Assembly (NCBI RefSeq): GCF_014236655.1
Contig: NZ_JACMYG010000038.1
Coordinates: 1-43,729 of the forward strand
Length of the DNA stretch: 43,729 nucleotides
Direction: 5' to 3'
From: Pseudomonas kielensis
GTDB taxonomy: Bacteria; Pseudomonadota; Gammaproteobacteria; Pseudomonadales; Pseudomonadaceae
Shown here: piece by piece, positions 21,842 to 30,322 of the stretch
How the letters are laid out: the number at the start of each line of letters is the position of its first letter
How positions within the stretch are numbered: position 1 is the stretch's first letter
Notes under the pieces: generated by a model
What the model saw: the letters and a program-made list of their open reading frames with translations, nothing else
Databases searched by the model: none
Told to the model about the DNA's origin: nothing
Translations under genes and position numbers: made by a program

Positions 21842-23455
21842 TTAAGCGTCGATGCCCAGGATATCCCGCGCCACGGCCTCGGCGATGCGAATCCCGTCGA
21901 CCCCCGCCGAGAGAATCCCACCGGCGTAACCGGCGCCTTCACCGGCCGGGAACAGCCCCTTGACGTTCAGGCTCTGCATCGACTCGTTACGAGTGATGCG
22001 CAGCGGTGAAGAGGTACGGGTTTCGATCCCGGTCAGCACCGCGTCATGCAGCGAGTAGCCGCGAATCTGCTTCTCGAACGCTGGCAGGGCTTCGCGGATG
22101 GCTTCGATGGCAAAGGCCGGCAATGCCAGCGCCAGGTCACCCAGGGCCACCCCAGGTTTGTAGGACGGTTCGACGCTGCCCAGCGCGGTCGATGGCTTGC
22201 CGGCAATGAAGTCGCCGACCAGTTGCGCCGGAGCCTCGTAGTTGCTGCCGCCGAGCACAAAGGCGTGGGACTCCAGTTGCTCCTGCAACTCGATACCGGC
22301 CAGCGGGCCACCCGGGTAGTCCACTTCCGGGGTAATGCCTACGACAATCCCGGAGTTGGCGTTGCGCTCGTTACGCGAGTACTGGCTCATGCCGTTGGTG
22401 ACCACGCGATTGGGCTCGGAGGTCGCCGCCACCACCGTACCGCCAGGGCACATGCAGAAGCTGTAGACCGAACGACCGTTCTTGGCGTGGTGCACCAGTT
22501 TGTAGTCGGCGGCGCCGAGTTTCGGGTGACCGGCGTACTTGCCCAGGCGCGCATTGTCGATCAGCGATTGCGGGTGTTCGATGCGGAAACCCACGGAGAA
22601 CGGCTTGGCCTCCATGTACACGCCGCGGCCGTGGAGCATGCGGAAGGTGTCGCGGGCACTGTGGCCCAGGGCCAGGATTACGTGGCGGGAGTGGATCTGC
22701 TCGCCGCTCGCCAGTTCGACGCCGGTCAGTTGGCCGTCTTCGATCAGCACGTCGGTGACCCGTTGCTGGAAACGCACTTCGCCACCCAGGGCACGAATCT
22801 GCTCACGCATGTTTTCCACGACGCCCGTCAGGCGGAACGTGCCGATGTGCGGCTTGCTGACGTAGAGGATTTCATCCGGCGCGCCGGCCTTGACGAACTC
22901 GTGCAGGACTTTGCGGCCGTGGTGCTTGGGGTCCTTGATCTGGCTGTACAGCTTGCCGTCGGAGAACGTGCCGGCACCGCCTTCGCCGAACTGTACGTTG
23001 GACTCGGGGTTGAGCACGCTTTTGCGCCACAGGCCCCAGGTGTCCTTGGTGCGCTGGCGGACTTCGGTGCCGCGCTCGAGGATGATCGGCTTGAAGCCCA
23101 TCTGGGCCAGCAACAGCCCGGCGAAAATCCCGCAGGGACCAAAACCGACCACCACCGGGCGTTCGCTCAGGTCTTGTGGGGCCTGGCCCACGACCTTGTA
23201 GCTGACATCCGGGGCAGGGTTGACGTTACGGTCATCGGCGAACGCCTGCAGCACCTTGGCTTCGTCCCGCAGGCTCAGGTCAATGGTGTAGATGAAGCAC
23301 AGTTCGGAGGACTTTTTGCGCGCATCGTAGCTGCGCTTGAACAAGGTGAAATCGAGCAGGTCATCACTGGCGATGCCCAGGCGCTGCACGATGGCAGGGC
23401 GCAGGTCTTCTTCGGGATGGTCGATTGGCAGCTTGAGTTCGGTGATTCGTAACAT
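21842..23455 (-). CDS. NAD(P)/FAD-dependent oxidoreductase (FAD dehydrogenase, HI0933/YhiN-like class)
   Basis: A 537-residue cytosolic flavoprotein. A small N-terminal domain (residues 1-85, starting MLRITELKLPIDHPEEDLRP) precedes the FAD-binding Rossmann motif VVVGFGPCGIFAGLLLAQMG (101-120) and the family-specific EGGAGTFSDGKL block. The C-terminus has the second FAD contact (GLFPAGEGAGYAGGILSAGVDG). These proteins are widespread and annotated as FAD-dependent dehydrogenases; their substrate is not established. A Cys-rich SFCMCPGG segment lies mid-protein. The ATG at 23455 begins the conserved N-terminus. A TATAAT -10 box lies about 55 bases upstream. It converges on the PLP-enzyme gene. 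Confidence 0.88.
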   Translation of the reverse strand: MLRITELKLPIDHPEEDLRPAIVQRLGIASDDLLDFTLFKRSYDARKKSSELCFIYTIDLSLRDEAKVLQAFADDRNVNPAPDVSYKVVGQAPQDLSERPVVVGFGPCGIFAGLLLAQMGFKPIILERGTEVRQRTKDTWGLWRKSVLNPESNVQFGEGGAGTFSDGKLYSQIKDPKHHGRKVLHEFVKAGAPDEILYVSKPHIGTFRLTGVVENMREQIRALGGEVRFQQRVTDVLIEDGQLTGVELASGEQIHSRHVILALGHSARDTFRMLHGRGVYMEAKPFSVGFRIEHPQSLIDNARLGKYAGHPKLGAADYKLVHHAKNGRSVYSFCMCPGGTVVAATSEPNRVVTNGMSQYSRNERNANSGIVVGITPEVDYPGGPLAGIELQEQLESHAFVLGGSNYEAPAQLVGDFIAGKPSTALGSVEPSYKPGVALGDLALALPAFAIEAIREALPAFEKQIRGYSLHDAVLTGIETRTSSPLRITRNESMQSLNVKGLFPAGEGAGYAGGILSAGVDGIRIAEAVARDILGIDA

Positions 23456-23508
23456 GTCGGTATCCGGTTCGCGGGCGCACCAATGCGCCAAGGCGTTGCA
23501 AACCGCAG

Positions 23509-23514
23509 ATTATA
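23509..23514 (-). promoter_or_regulatory. -10 box of the FAD-oxidoreductase gene
   Basis: A perfect TATAAT on the reverse strand, 54 bases before the ATG at 23455. I cannot find a good -35 hexamer. A hairpin (GCCTCA...TGAGGC, 23516-23541) directly upstream may be the 3' end of the preceding lipoprotein gene. Confidence 0.45.
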
Positions 23515-23561
23515 AGCCTCAACCGGGATTTCCAGTGAGGCTAAAACAACAGCTCGTCGCA

Positions 23562-24236
23562 TCAGTCGCTGCGTGCGCCGCCAAAATAGGCGCAACCACG
23601 TTGTACCTGATCGTTGACCCGCAACTCGGCGCTCATGAACTGGACGCTGGGGCGGCTAGGGTCGACGCAGCGCTGGGGGGCGATCCACAGTTCGACGCGC
23701 TGGTTGTTGGCTTCACTGCTGAGGTGAAAGCGCCCGTCACCCAGTTGTTCCTCCAGATAGGGCAGGGCCAGGGCCGGTTGTCCGGCGCGCTCGACCACCA
23801 TGCCCTTGCCACTGACCTTGACGCTCCAGTTGGGCGTATTGCCGCCAGCTTGCAGAATCAGTTTCTGGAAGTCCGGGCTATTGCAGGCGCTCGTGGAGCG
23901 TTCCAGGCGATACAGTTGCTGGACATCGAGTTGCGCCTGGCCGTCCGCGACTTTTGCCGAGGGCACCCGGCCACGCAGATCGGCGAATACCTGGTGCTGG
24001 GTCCCGGCCAGCGTGGCGGCCTCTTGCATGACGCTGGTGCCGCCGCTGTCATGCACGGCATACAGGGTGTTGCCCTGGCAGGGCTTGAACACCAGCTTGC
24101 CGTTGGCCATGCCGAGCTCACCTTGCATGCGGGTCAGGCCGGCCGTGGAGGGCGCCTGGGGCGAACTCTCGAGCAATTGGCAACCGGCAAACAACGGCAG
24201 CAGGGCGACAAACATCAGGGAACGGGCAGCACGCAT
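23562..24236 (-). CDS. COG3650-type periplasmic lipoprotein
   Basis: A 224-residue lipoprotein with lipobox FAGC (Cys19). I recognise the COG3650 family pattern: an early GxLxMxxGKLVFKPCQGNTLYAV segment (about 39-66), and a C-terminal META-like domain with conserved Cys (QRCVDPS, VQRGCAYFGGA) likely to form a disulfide. Function is unknown; it is an envelope protein. The ATG at 24236 has GGAGA 9 bases upstream on the reverse strand; the in-frame upstream start reads through untranslated sequence. A 106-base gap with a hairpin separates it from the FAD-oxidoreductase gene downstream. It is divergent from the small secreted protein at 24419. Confidence 0.8.
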   Translation of the reverse strand: MRAARSLMFVALLPLFAGCQLLESSPQAPSTAGLTRMQGELGMANGKLVFKPCQGNTLYAVHDSGGTSVMQEAATLAGTQHQVFADLRGRVPSAKVADGQAQLDVQQLYRLERSTSACNSPDFQKLILQAGGNTPNWSVKVSGKGMVVERAGQPALALPYLEEQLGDGRFHLSSEANNQRVELWIAPQRCVDPSRPSVQFMSAELRVNDQVQRGCAYFGGARSD

Positions 24237-24418
24237 CGTTGGGTCTCCAGACAGGTGCCGCCACGTTACGCAGGCACGCCGTCGATCACAAGGCCAGTGT
24301 TGCCCGGGCACGCTCTAGCGCACCCCTGCAACATTGTGTACGGGGTTCCTGCGGGTGGACGCCGATCGGGATCGGCTACTCTAGGAGCCGTTTTTTTCAC
24401 TGGATCAGGAAGATGCTC

Positions 24419-24766
24419 ATGCGTTGCAAGGTTTGGATGGTGTTTTTGGCAATGGTGATCGGCACATCCACTCAGGCTGCCGAGATCGATTTCTCATCGG
24501 CCCTGGACTTCACCAAAACGGAGCTGGTGTTGAAGGACATCGACTCCCCCAACCCCGAGATCGTAGTCTTGAGTGTCACACTTTCCCCCGAGGCCACGGA
24601 GCGTATGCGCAAGGTCAGTACGCAATCGATCGGACAGCCGTTGACCCTGTTGATCAATGGCCAGCCGATCAGCACGGCCACCGTACAGTCAGTACTGGGG
24701 GCGCAGTTTCGGGTCACAATGTCGCGCGCCATTGCCCGGGAGTTGCTACCGAGCCTCCTGGAGTGA
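24419..24766 (+). CDS. Small secreted protein resembling the SecD/DUF P1-head fold
   Basis: A 115-residue protein with a signal peptide (MRCKVWMVFLAMVIGTSTQA, cleavage after residue 20). The mature part, with VVLSVTLSPEATERMRKVSTQSIGQPLTLLINGQPIS, resembles the beta-alpha-beta subdomain found in the SecD periplasmic head and in stand-alone small periplasmic proteins. No active-site residues are visible; function is unknown. ATG at 24419 is preferred over ATG 24413 because AGGA (24407-24410) is 8 bases from the former and too near the latter. It ends 10 bases from the convergent SDR gene. Confidence 0.75.
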   Translation: MRCKVWMVFLAMVIGTSTQAAEIDFSSALDFTKTELVLKDIDSPNPEIVVLSVTLSPEATERMRKVSTQSIGQPLTLLINGQPISTATVQSVLGAQFRVTMSRAIARELLPSLLE

Positions 24767-24776
24767 CCCGTCGCGG

Positions 24777-25376
24777 TCAACCGACGTGGAACGTCTGCCC
24801 GGTCTGCAAGCCTTCCACGCTCTTGGCATAGGCCAGCCCGACATCGGCCCCGGCCACCGGTTTGTAGCCGCGGAAGTAGGGAGCGTAGCTGCCCATGGCC
24901 TCCACCAGCACGGTGGGGCTCACCGAATTGACGCGCATGCCACGGGGCAGTTCGATGGCGGCGGCCCGCACGAAACTGTCCAGGGCACCGTTGACCAATG
25001 CCGCCGATGCGCCGCTGCGGATCGGGTCGTGACTGAGGACGCCGCTGGTGAAGGTGAACGAAGCGCCGTCATTGGCAAACTCACGGCCGATCAGCAGCAG
25101 ATTGACCTGGCCCATCAGTTTGTCTTGCAGGCCCAGGGCAAAACTCTGCGCGTCCATCTCGGCCAGGGGCGCGAAGGTCACGTTGCCAGCGGCGCAGACC
25201 AGTGCATCGAACTTTCCGGTTTTGCCGAACAGCGCGCGAATCGAGGCGCTGTCGCTGATGTCGACCTGGAAATCGCCACGGGTGCGGCCGATGCGAATGA
25301 TCTCGTGACGCGCCGACAGCTCCTTGTCGACTGCCGAACCCACGGTGCCGCTGGCGCCAATCAATAGAATTTTCAT
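24777..25376 (-). CDS. Short-chain dehydrogenase/reductase, atypical (no YxxxK)
   Basis: A 199-residue protein of the SDR family. The NAD(P) motif is GASGTVG (7-13), the structural CAAGN replaces NNAG (61-65), and Ser111 (FTFTSG) is at the catalytic Ser position. The expected Tyr and Lys (YxxxK) are absent: the equivalent positions in SGASAALVNGALDSF (121-135) carry Ser/Ala and Val. It is also shorter than classical SDRs (about 250). It therefore belongs to an atypical group in which cofactor binding is kept but standard chemistry is doubtful; RTR near residue 31 favours NADP. It is divergent from a LysR regulator (104-base gap) that probably controls it. Confidence 0.87.
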   Translation of the reverse strand: MKILLIGASGTVGSAVDKELSARHEIIRIGRTRGDFQVDISDSASIRALFGKTGKFDALVCAAGNVTFAPLAEMDAQSFALGLQDKLMGQVNLLLIGREFANDGASFTFTSGVLSHDPIRSGASAALVNGALDSFVRAAAIELPRGMRVNSVSPTVLVEAMGSYAPYFRGYKPVAGADVGLAYAKSVEGLQTGQTFHVG

Positions 25377-25459
25377 CGTACTGTTTCCTCAAGGGGTGAA
25401 CGAGGTTTCAGTCTAGAGTGGTTTTTTCTTCGGATAAGCGTGCTAATAGGCAACCTTTG

Positions 25460-25475
25460 GTTTTCTAATGGAAAC
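25460..25475. promoter_or_regulatory. Candidate LysR-type operator between SDR and LysR genes
   Basis: GTTTTCTAATGGAAAC is a palindrome with one mismatched pair and contains T-N11-A spacing (T61 to A73). It ends 5 bases before the LysR-gene start and about 85 bases from the divergent SDR start, as expected for autoregulation and activation of the neighbour. Confidence 0.4.
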
Positions 25476-25480
25476 AATCC

Positions 25481-26389
25481 ATGAGCGAAATGGATGACCT
25501 GGCGGCGTTCGCCGTGCTGATTGAAGCCGCTAGCTTTACGTTGGCAGCGCAGCGCCTGGGCTGCAGCAAGGGCCAGCTGTCCAAGCGCATCAGCCAGTTG
25601 GAAGCTCGATTCGGCGTGGTGTTGCTGCAGCGCACCACGCGCCGGCTGAGTCTGACCGCGGCGGGTGCGGCCTTGTTGCCCCAGGCCCAGGCACTGGTGG
25701 TGCAGGTTGAGCGCGCACGCCAGGCGCTGGCACGCCTGAAGGACGACATGGCCGGCCCAGTGCGGATCACCGTACCTGTCTCGTTGGGGGAGACGTTTTT
25801 TGATGGCTTGCTGCTGGAGTTTTCCCGCCAGTATCCCCAGGTGCAGATCGAGCTGGAACTCAATAACAGCTACCGCGACCTGTCTCGTGACGGCTTCGAC
25901 CTGGCGATCCGCTCCGAGGTCGCCAACGACGAGCGACTGGTGGCCAGGCCGCTGCTGGCCTGGCACGAAATGACCTGCGCCAGCCCGGCCTATCTCGAAC
26001 AGTTCGGTGAACCCCTGGCCCCCCAGGCGCTGGCCGAGCACCGCTGCCTGCTCAACAGCCACTACAGCGGCCGCGAAGAATGGCTGTATCACCAGCAGCA
26101 CGAATTGCTGCGGGTCCGGGTATCCGGGCCGTTCGCCAGCAACCACTACAACCTGTTGAAAAAAGCCGCATTGGCCGGCGCTGGCATTGCGCGCCTGCCG
26201 TCTTACCTGTTGCAGGCGGAATTGGCTGACGGCCGTTTGCGCTGGTTGCTGCGTGACTACCAGACCCGCAGCATGCCGATGTACCTGGTGCACCCGTATC
26301 AAGGCGGCTTGCCCAGACGCACCCAGGTCCTGGCCGACTACCTGATCGGCTGGTTCAAACGCAGTGGGGAGGCGCTGGACCGGCTGTAA
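25481..26389 (+). CDS. LysR-family transcriptional regulator
   Basis: A 302-residue regulator. The N-terminal winged helix-turn-helix (residues 4-63) reads DDLAAFAVLIEAASFTLAAQRLGCSKGQLSKRISQLEARFGVVLLQRTTR, and the C-terminal effector domain (about 90-295) contains VRITVPVSLGETFFDGLLLEF and the FDLAIRS motif of the CrgA-like subgroup. Members typically control the divergently transcribed oxidoreductase, here the atypical SDR. The inducer is unknown. The ATG at 25481 was chosen for the conserved N-terminus; the ribosome site (GGA) is weak. It is followed by a bidirectional terminator shared with livF. Confidence 0.93.
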   Translation: MSEMDDLAAFAVLIEAASFTLAAQRLGCSKGQLSKRISQLEARFGVVLLQRTTRRLSLTAAGAALLPQAQALVVQVERARQALARLKDDMAGPVRITVPVSLGETFFDGLLLEFSRQYPQVQIELELNNSYRDLSRDGFDLAIRSEVANDERLVARPLLAWHEMTCASPAYLEQFGEPLAPQALAEHRCLLNSHYSGREEWLYHQQHELLRVRVSGPFASNHYNLLKKAALAGAGIARLPSYLLQAELADGRLRWLLRDYQTRSMPMYLVHPYQGGLPRRTQVLADYLIGWFKRSGEALDRL

Positions 26390-26409
26390 GCAGTTTCCGG
26401 GCGCACAAA

Positions 26410-26433
26410 AAAAACGGCCCGAAGGCCGTTTTT
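26410..26433. terminator. Bidirectional terminator between LysR gene and livF
   Basis: AAAAACGGCC (26410-26419), loop CGAA, GGCCGTTTTT (26424-26433): a perfect 10-bp stem ending in a run of A on one side and T on the other. It can stop transcripts from both convergent genes. Confidence 0.9.
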
Positions 26434-26448
26434 CTTGACTGCCAGGGC

Positions 26449-27150
26449 TTAGCCGCCCAGATACGCTTCGCGCACCTTGGGGTCGGTCAGCAGGGCTTCA
26501 CCCGTGCCTTGCATCACCACCCGGCCGTTCTCCAGAACGTAGGCGCGGTCGGCGATTTTCAAGGCCTGGTTGGCGTTCTGCTCCACCAGGAACACCGTCA
26601 CACCATCCTTGCGCAGCTGTTCGATGATGTCGAAGATCTGCTGGATGATGATCGGGGCCAGACCCAGCGACGGCTCGTCGAGCAGCAGTAGCTTGGGTTT
26701 GCTCATCAGCGCCCGGCCGATGGCGAGCATTTGCTGCTCGCCACCCGACATGGTGCCGCCGCGCTGGGCAAAGCGCTCCTTGAGGCGTGGGAAAAGCCCT
26801 AGGACTTTGTCCATTTGCTCCTGGTAATCGCCCTTGTCGGTGAAGAAACCACCCATGGCGAGGTTCTCTTCCACTGTCAGGCGGGAAAACACCCGACGAC
26901 CTTCCGGCACCACGGCAATGCTCTTGCGCATGATCTGCGCCGAGGTCTGGCCGACCAGTTCTTCACCCATGTAGCGGATGCTGCCACTGTGAGCCTGCGG
27001 CGAGCCGCAGAGGGTCATCAGCAGGGTCGACTTGCCGGCACCGTTGGCGCCGATCAGGGTGACGATTTCGCCCTGGCGGATTTCCACGTTGACGCTGTGC
27101 AGGGCCTGGATCTTGCCGTAGAAGGTGGAAACGTTTTCGAATTGCAGCAT
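26449..27150 (-). CDS. livF: Branched-chain amino-acid ABC transporter ATPase LivF (BraG)
   Basis: A 233-residue ABC ATPase. Walker A is GANGAGKST (34-42), the signature is MSGGEQQMLAIGRAL, and Walker B is LLLLDEPSLGLAP. With LivG it powers import of leucine, isoleucine and valine (and sometimes alanine or other small neutral amino acids) through LivH/LivM. Length and order match Pseudomonas braG. Its ATG is directly adjacent to the LivG stop codon, so translation is coupled. It is the last gene of livKHMGF and ends at the bidirectional terminator. Confidence 0.97.
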   Translation of the reverse strand: MLQFENVSTFYGKIQALHSVNVEIRQGEIVTLIGANGAGKSTLLMTLCGSPQAHSGSIRYMGEELVGQTSAQIMRKSIAVVPEGRRVFSRLTVEENLAMGGFFTDKGDYQEQMDKVLGLFPRLKERFAQRGGTMSGGEQQMLAIGRALMSKPKLLLLDEPSLGLAPIIIQQIFDIIEQLRKDGVTVFLVEQNANQALKIADRAYVLENGRVVMQGTGEALLTDPKVREAYLGG

Positions 27151-27918
27151 TTACGCTTCCCCCAGGTAGGCTTTGATCACTTCAGGATTGTCACGGATCT
27201 GTTCCGGCGTGCCATCGGCCAGCGGTGTGCCCTGGTTGATCACGACGATGTGGTCGGAAATGCTCATGACCAGCTTCATGTCGTGCTCGATCAGCAACAC
27301 CGTGACGTTGTGCTCTTCACGCAGGACGCTGATCAGCGCCTTGAGGTCTTCGGTTTCCTTGGGGTTCAGGCCGGCCGCCGGTTCGTCGAGCATGAGGATC
27401 CGCGGACGGGTCATCATGCATCGGGCGATTTCCAGGCGCCGTTGCTGACCGTAGGCCAGGGTGCCGGCGGTACGGTTGGCGAACTCCTTGAGGTTGACCT
27501 TTTCCAGCCAGTACTCGGCAAACTCCATGGCCTCGCGCTCGCTTTTGCGGAACGACGGGGTCTTGAACAGGCCGGCCAGGAAGTTGGTGTTCAGGTGACG
27601 GTGCTGGGCGATCAAGAGGTTCTCGACCGCGGTCATGTCCTTGAACAACCGCACGTTCTGGAAGGTCCGTACCACGCCCTTGAGCGCGATCTTGTGGCCG
27701 GGCAGGCCTTCGATCGGCTCGCCATCCAGCAGGATGCTGCCGCCACTGGGTTTGTAGAAACCGGTGAGGCAGTTGAACACGGTGGTCTTGCCAGCGCCGT
27801 TGGGACCGATGAGGGCCACGACCTGTTTTTCCTTGACGGTCAGGGCCACGCCGTTGACCGCCAGCAAGCCGCCGAAGCGCATGCTCAGATTTTCGACTTT
27901 GAGGATCTCACGGCTCAT
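27151..27918 (-). CDS. livG: Branched-chain amino-acid ABC transporter ATPase LivG (BraF)
   Basis: A 255-residue ABC ATPase. Walker A is GPNGAGKTT (38-46), the family-specific signature is LAYGQQRRLEIARCM, and Walker B is ILMLDEPAAGLNP. A C-terminal extension contains the long LivG-type tail DGTPEQIRDNPEVIKAYLGEA. It pairs with LivF to drive branched-chain amino-acid uptake. The start overlaps the livM stop by four bases, and its stop directly abuts the livF ATG. Confidence 0.97.
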   Translation of the reverse strand: MSREILKVENLSMRFGGLLAVNGVALTVKEKQVVALIGPNGAGKTTVFNCLTGFYKPSGGSILLDGEPIEGLPGHKIALKGVVRTFQNVRLFKDMTAVENLLIAQHRHLNTNFLAGLFKTPSFRKSEREAMEFAEYWLEKVNLKEFANRTAGTLAYGQQRRLEIARCMMTRPRILMLDEPAAGLNPKETEDLKALISVLREEHNVTVLLIEHDMKLVMSISDHIVVINQGTPLADGTPEQIRDNPEVIKAYLGEA

Positions 27919-29171
27919 TTTCGCAGCTCCATGTGAGGACGTTGCATGGGCAGCAGGCCTTGAGGACGCCAGATCATCATCAGCACCATCAAGGCGCCGA
28001 ACATCAACATGCGGTACTCGCTGAACTCACGCATCATTTCCGGCAGCAGGATCATCACCACGGCGGCAAGAATCACCCCCAGTTGCGAGCCCATGCCACC
28101 CAATACGACGATGGCGAGGATGATCGCCGACTCGATGAAGGTGAAGGACTCCGGTGTGACCAGGCCCTGACGGGCAGCAAAGAAGCTCCCGGCGAAACCG
28201 GCGAAGCTGGCACCCAGGGTAAAGGCCGACAGCTTGATGACCGTGGGGTTGAGACCCAGGGCACGGCAGGCGATTTCGTCTTCACGCAGGGCTTCCCAGG
28301 CACGGCCGATCGGCATGCGCAGCAAGCGGTTGATCACGAACAGTGCACCGAGGGCCAGCAACAGGGCAACCAGGTAGAGGAAGATCACCTTGTTGATCGA
28401 GTTGTACGGCAGGCCGAAGTACTCGTGGAACGTCTGCAGCCCTTCGGCGGCCTTGCGTTCGAAGGTCAGGCCGAAGAACGTTGGCTTCTCGATGTTGCTG
28501 ATGCCGTTCGGACCCCCGGTGAGGTCGGTCAGGTTACGCAGGAACAGGCGGATGATCTCGCCAAAACCCAGGGTCACGATCGCCAGGTAGTCACCGCGCA
28601 AGCGCAGTACCGGGAAACCGAGCAGGAAGCCGAAGGTGGCCGCCATCAACCCGGCGATAGGCAGGCAGATCCAGAAGCTCAGGCCGTAGTAATGCGACAG
28701 CAGCGCATAACTGTAGGCGCCGACGGCATAGAAGCCGACGTAACCCAGGTCGAGCAGGCCGGCCAGGCCGACCACGATGTTCAGGCCCAGGCCGAGCATC
28801 ACGTAGATCAGGATCAGGGTGGCGATATCCACCGCCCCACGCGAGCCGAAGAACGGCCAGACCAGAGCGCCGACGATCAGGGCCAGGATGATCCAGCGCT
28901 GAGTGGTGGGCAGGGTCAGGAAGTTGCTGGCCTTGGCCGGGATCAGCGGCATGTTTGGCGAGGATTTCCACGCCGCGCTGATTTGGTGGCTGAACAGGAC
29001 CCGCAAGAACATCAGGACCGAACACAGGGCGATGGTCGCCAGGATGGCCGGGCTGGTGTTGTGGACTTCCAGGTTGATGCCGACGATGGTCAGCTTCAGA
29101 CCCAATACCGGGTAGGCCACGGCCCACACCAGCAAGGCGCTGAACAGCGCCGATTTAAGATTCCTAGTCAT
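27915..29171 (-). CDS. livM: Branched-chain amino-acid ABC transporter permease LivM (BraE)
   Basis: A 418-residue permease, the length typical of LivM/BraE with its extra N-terminal region (DUF3382-like, about residues 1-90) ahead of the core permease (about 115-400). The ABC-contact loop is GRAWEALREDEIACRALGLNP (about 292-312). It forms the inner-membrane channel with LivH. Its start overlaps the livH stop (ATGA), and its own stop overlaps the livG start, so the four transport genes are tightly coupled. Confidence 0.96.
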   Translation of the reverse strand: MTRNLKSALFSALLVWAVAYPVLGLKLTIVGINLEVHNTSPAILATIALCSVLMFLRVLFSHQISAAWKSSPNMPLIPAKASNFLTLPTTQRWIILALIVGALVWPFFGSRGAVDIATLILIYVMLGLGLNIVVGLAGLLDLGYVGFYAVGAYSYALLSHYYGLSFWICLPIAGLMAATFGFLLGFPVLRLRGDYLAIVTLGFGEIIRLFLRNLTDLTGGPNGISNIEKPTFFGLTFERKAAEGLQTFHEYFGLPYNSINKVIFLYLVALLLALGALFVINRLLRMPIGRAWEALREDEIACRALGLNPTVIKLSAFTLGASFAGFAGSFFAARQGLVTPESFTFIESAIILAIVVLGGMGSQLGVILAAVVMILLPEMMREFSEYRMLMFGALMVLMMIWRPQGLLPMQRPHMELRK

Positions 29172-30091
29172 ACTTTCTCAACCTCCGGACGGCCCAGAAT
29201 GCCGGTCGGACGGAACAACAGCACCAGAACCAACAAGCCGAATGCCACGACGTCCTTGTACTGGTCGCCGAAGATGTCAGCACCGAATGCTTCAGCCACA
29301 CCCAGTACCAGACCGCCAAGCATGGCGCCCGGAATACTGCCGATGCCGCCCAGTACCGCAGCGGTGAAGGCCTTGAGCCCGACCAGGAAGCCGGCGTTCG
29401 GGTTGATCACACCGTATTGCATGCTCAGCAGAACGGCCGCGACCGCCGCCAGGGCAGCACCGATGATGAAGGTCAGGGCAATGATGTTGTTGGTGTTGAT
29501 ACCCAGCAGGTTGGCCATCTTGATGTCTTCGGCGCAGGCGCGGCAGGCACGACCCAGGCGCGAACGGGAGATGAACATCGTCAGGCCAAGCATGGCCACG
29601 AGCGTCACCACGAACACCACGATTTGCATGTAGGAAATCAGAACTTCCGATGCCCCGCCTGGCCCGAAGGAGATGTTGCCCGGGATCAGGTTGGGAATGG
29701 ATTTGTCCTTGGAGTCTTGCGACAGCAGAACCGTGTTCTGCAGGAAGATCGACATGCCAATGGCGGAAATCAGCGGAATCAGGCGATTACTGCCACGCAA
29801 TGGGCGGTAGGCGATCCGTTCGATGCTGTAGCCATAGGCACTGGTTACGACGATGCTCGCGATGAAGGCTGCGGTCATCAACAACGGGACGCTATCGAGT
29901 CCCATCATGGCCAGTCCGGCAATGGCGATGAACGCCACGTAGGAGCCGATCATGTAGACCTCGCCGTGGGCGAAGTTGATCATTCCAATGATGCCGTAAA
30001 CCATCGTATAGCCGATGGCGATCAGGGCATACGTGCTGCCAACGGTCAGACCGTTAACCAGCTGTTGGAAAAAGTGATAGATCTCAGGCAT
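29168..30091 (-). CDS. livH: Branched-chain amino-acid ABC transporter permease LivH (BraD)
   Basis: A 307-residue permease with about eight helices (LVNGLTVGSTYALIAIGYTMVYGIIGMINFAHGEVYM at the start is the LivH hallmark). The ATPase-contact loop is SRLGRACRACAEDIKMANLLGI. It forms the channel with LivM. It begins 231 bases after the end of livK, beyond a strong intrinsic terminator, and thus depends on read-through or an unseen internal promoter. Confidence 0.96.
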   Translation of the reverse strand: MPEIYHFFQQLVNGLTVGSTYALIAIGYTMVYGIIGMINFAHGEVYMIGSYVAFIAIAGLAMMGLDSVPLLMTAAFIASIVVTSAYGYSIERIAYRPLRGSNRLIPLISAIGMSIFLQNTVLLSQDSKDKSIPNLIPGNISFGPGGASEVLISYMQIVVFVVTLVAMLGLTMFISRSRLGRACRACAEDIKMANLLGINTNNIIALTFIIGAALAAVAAVLLSMQYGVINPNAGFLVGLKAFTAAVLGGIGSIPGAMLGGLVLGVAEAFGADIFGDQYKDVVAFGLLVLVLLFRPTGILGRPEVEKV

Positions 30092-30266
30092 TACAACGCT
30101 CCTAAAAACCTGATACGCATTTCACTGGTGGAGTCATTTTCCCGCTCAAGCCCCGAGGATCTGCATCCACTTCGGGCGTGAGGTTTGCCAGCGAACCGCT
30201 GATGACGGTTTTGAGATTTTCAGGTGGGGAGGCTTGCGGATCACGCAGGCGCGGCCCATACATTCG

Positions 30267-30300
30267 TAAAACAAAGCCCACGGCACGCCGTGGGCTTTGT
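30267..30300 (-). terminator. Attenuator between livK and livHMGF
   Basis: A perfect 13-bp stem (30271-30283 with 30288-30300) with a 4-base loop is followed by TTTT on the reverse strand. It lies 22 bases after the livK stop. It should end most livK transcripts and set the excess of binding protein over transporter. The rest of the 231-base livK-livH gap shows no gene. Confidence 0.9.
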
Positions 30301-30322
30301 TGGCAGTCAGTCAGGCAAGGCC

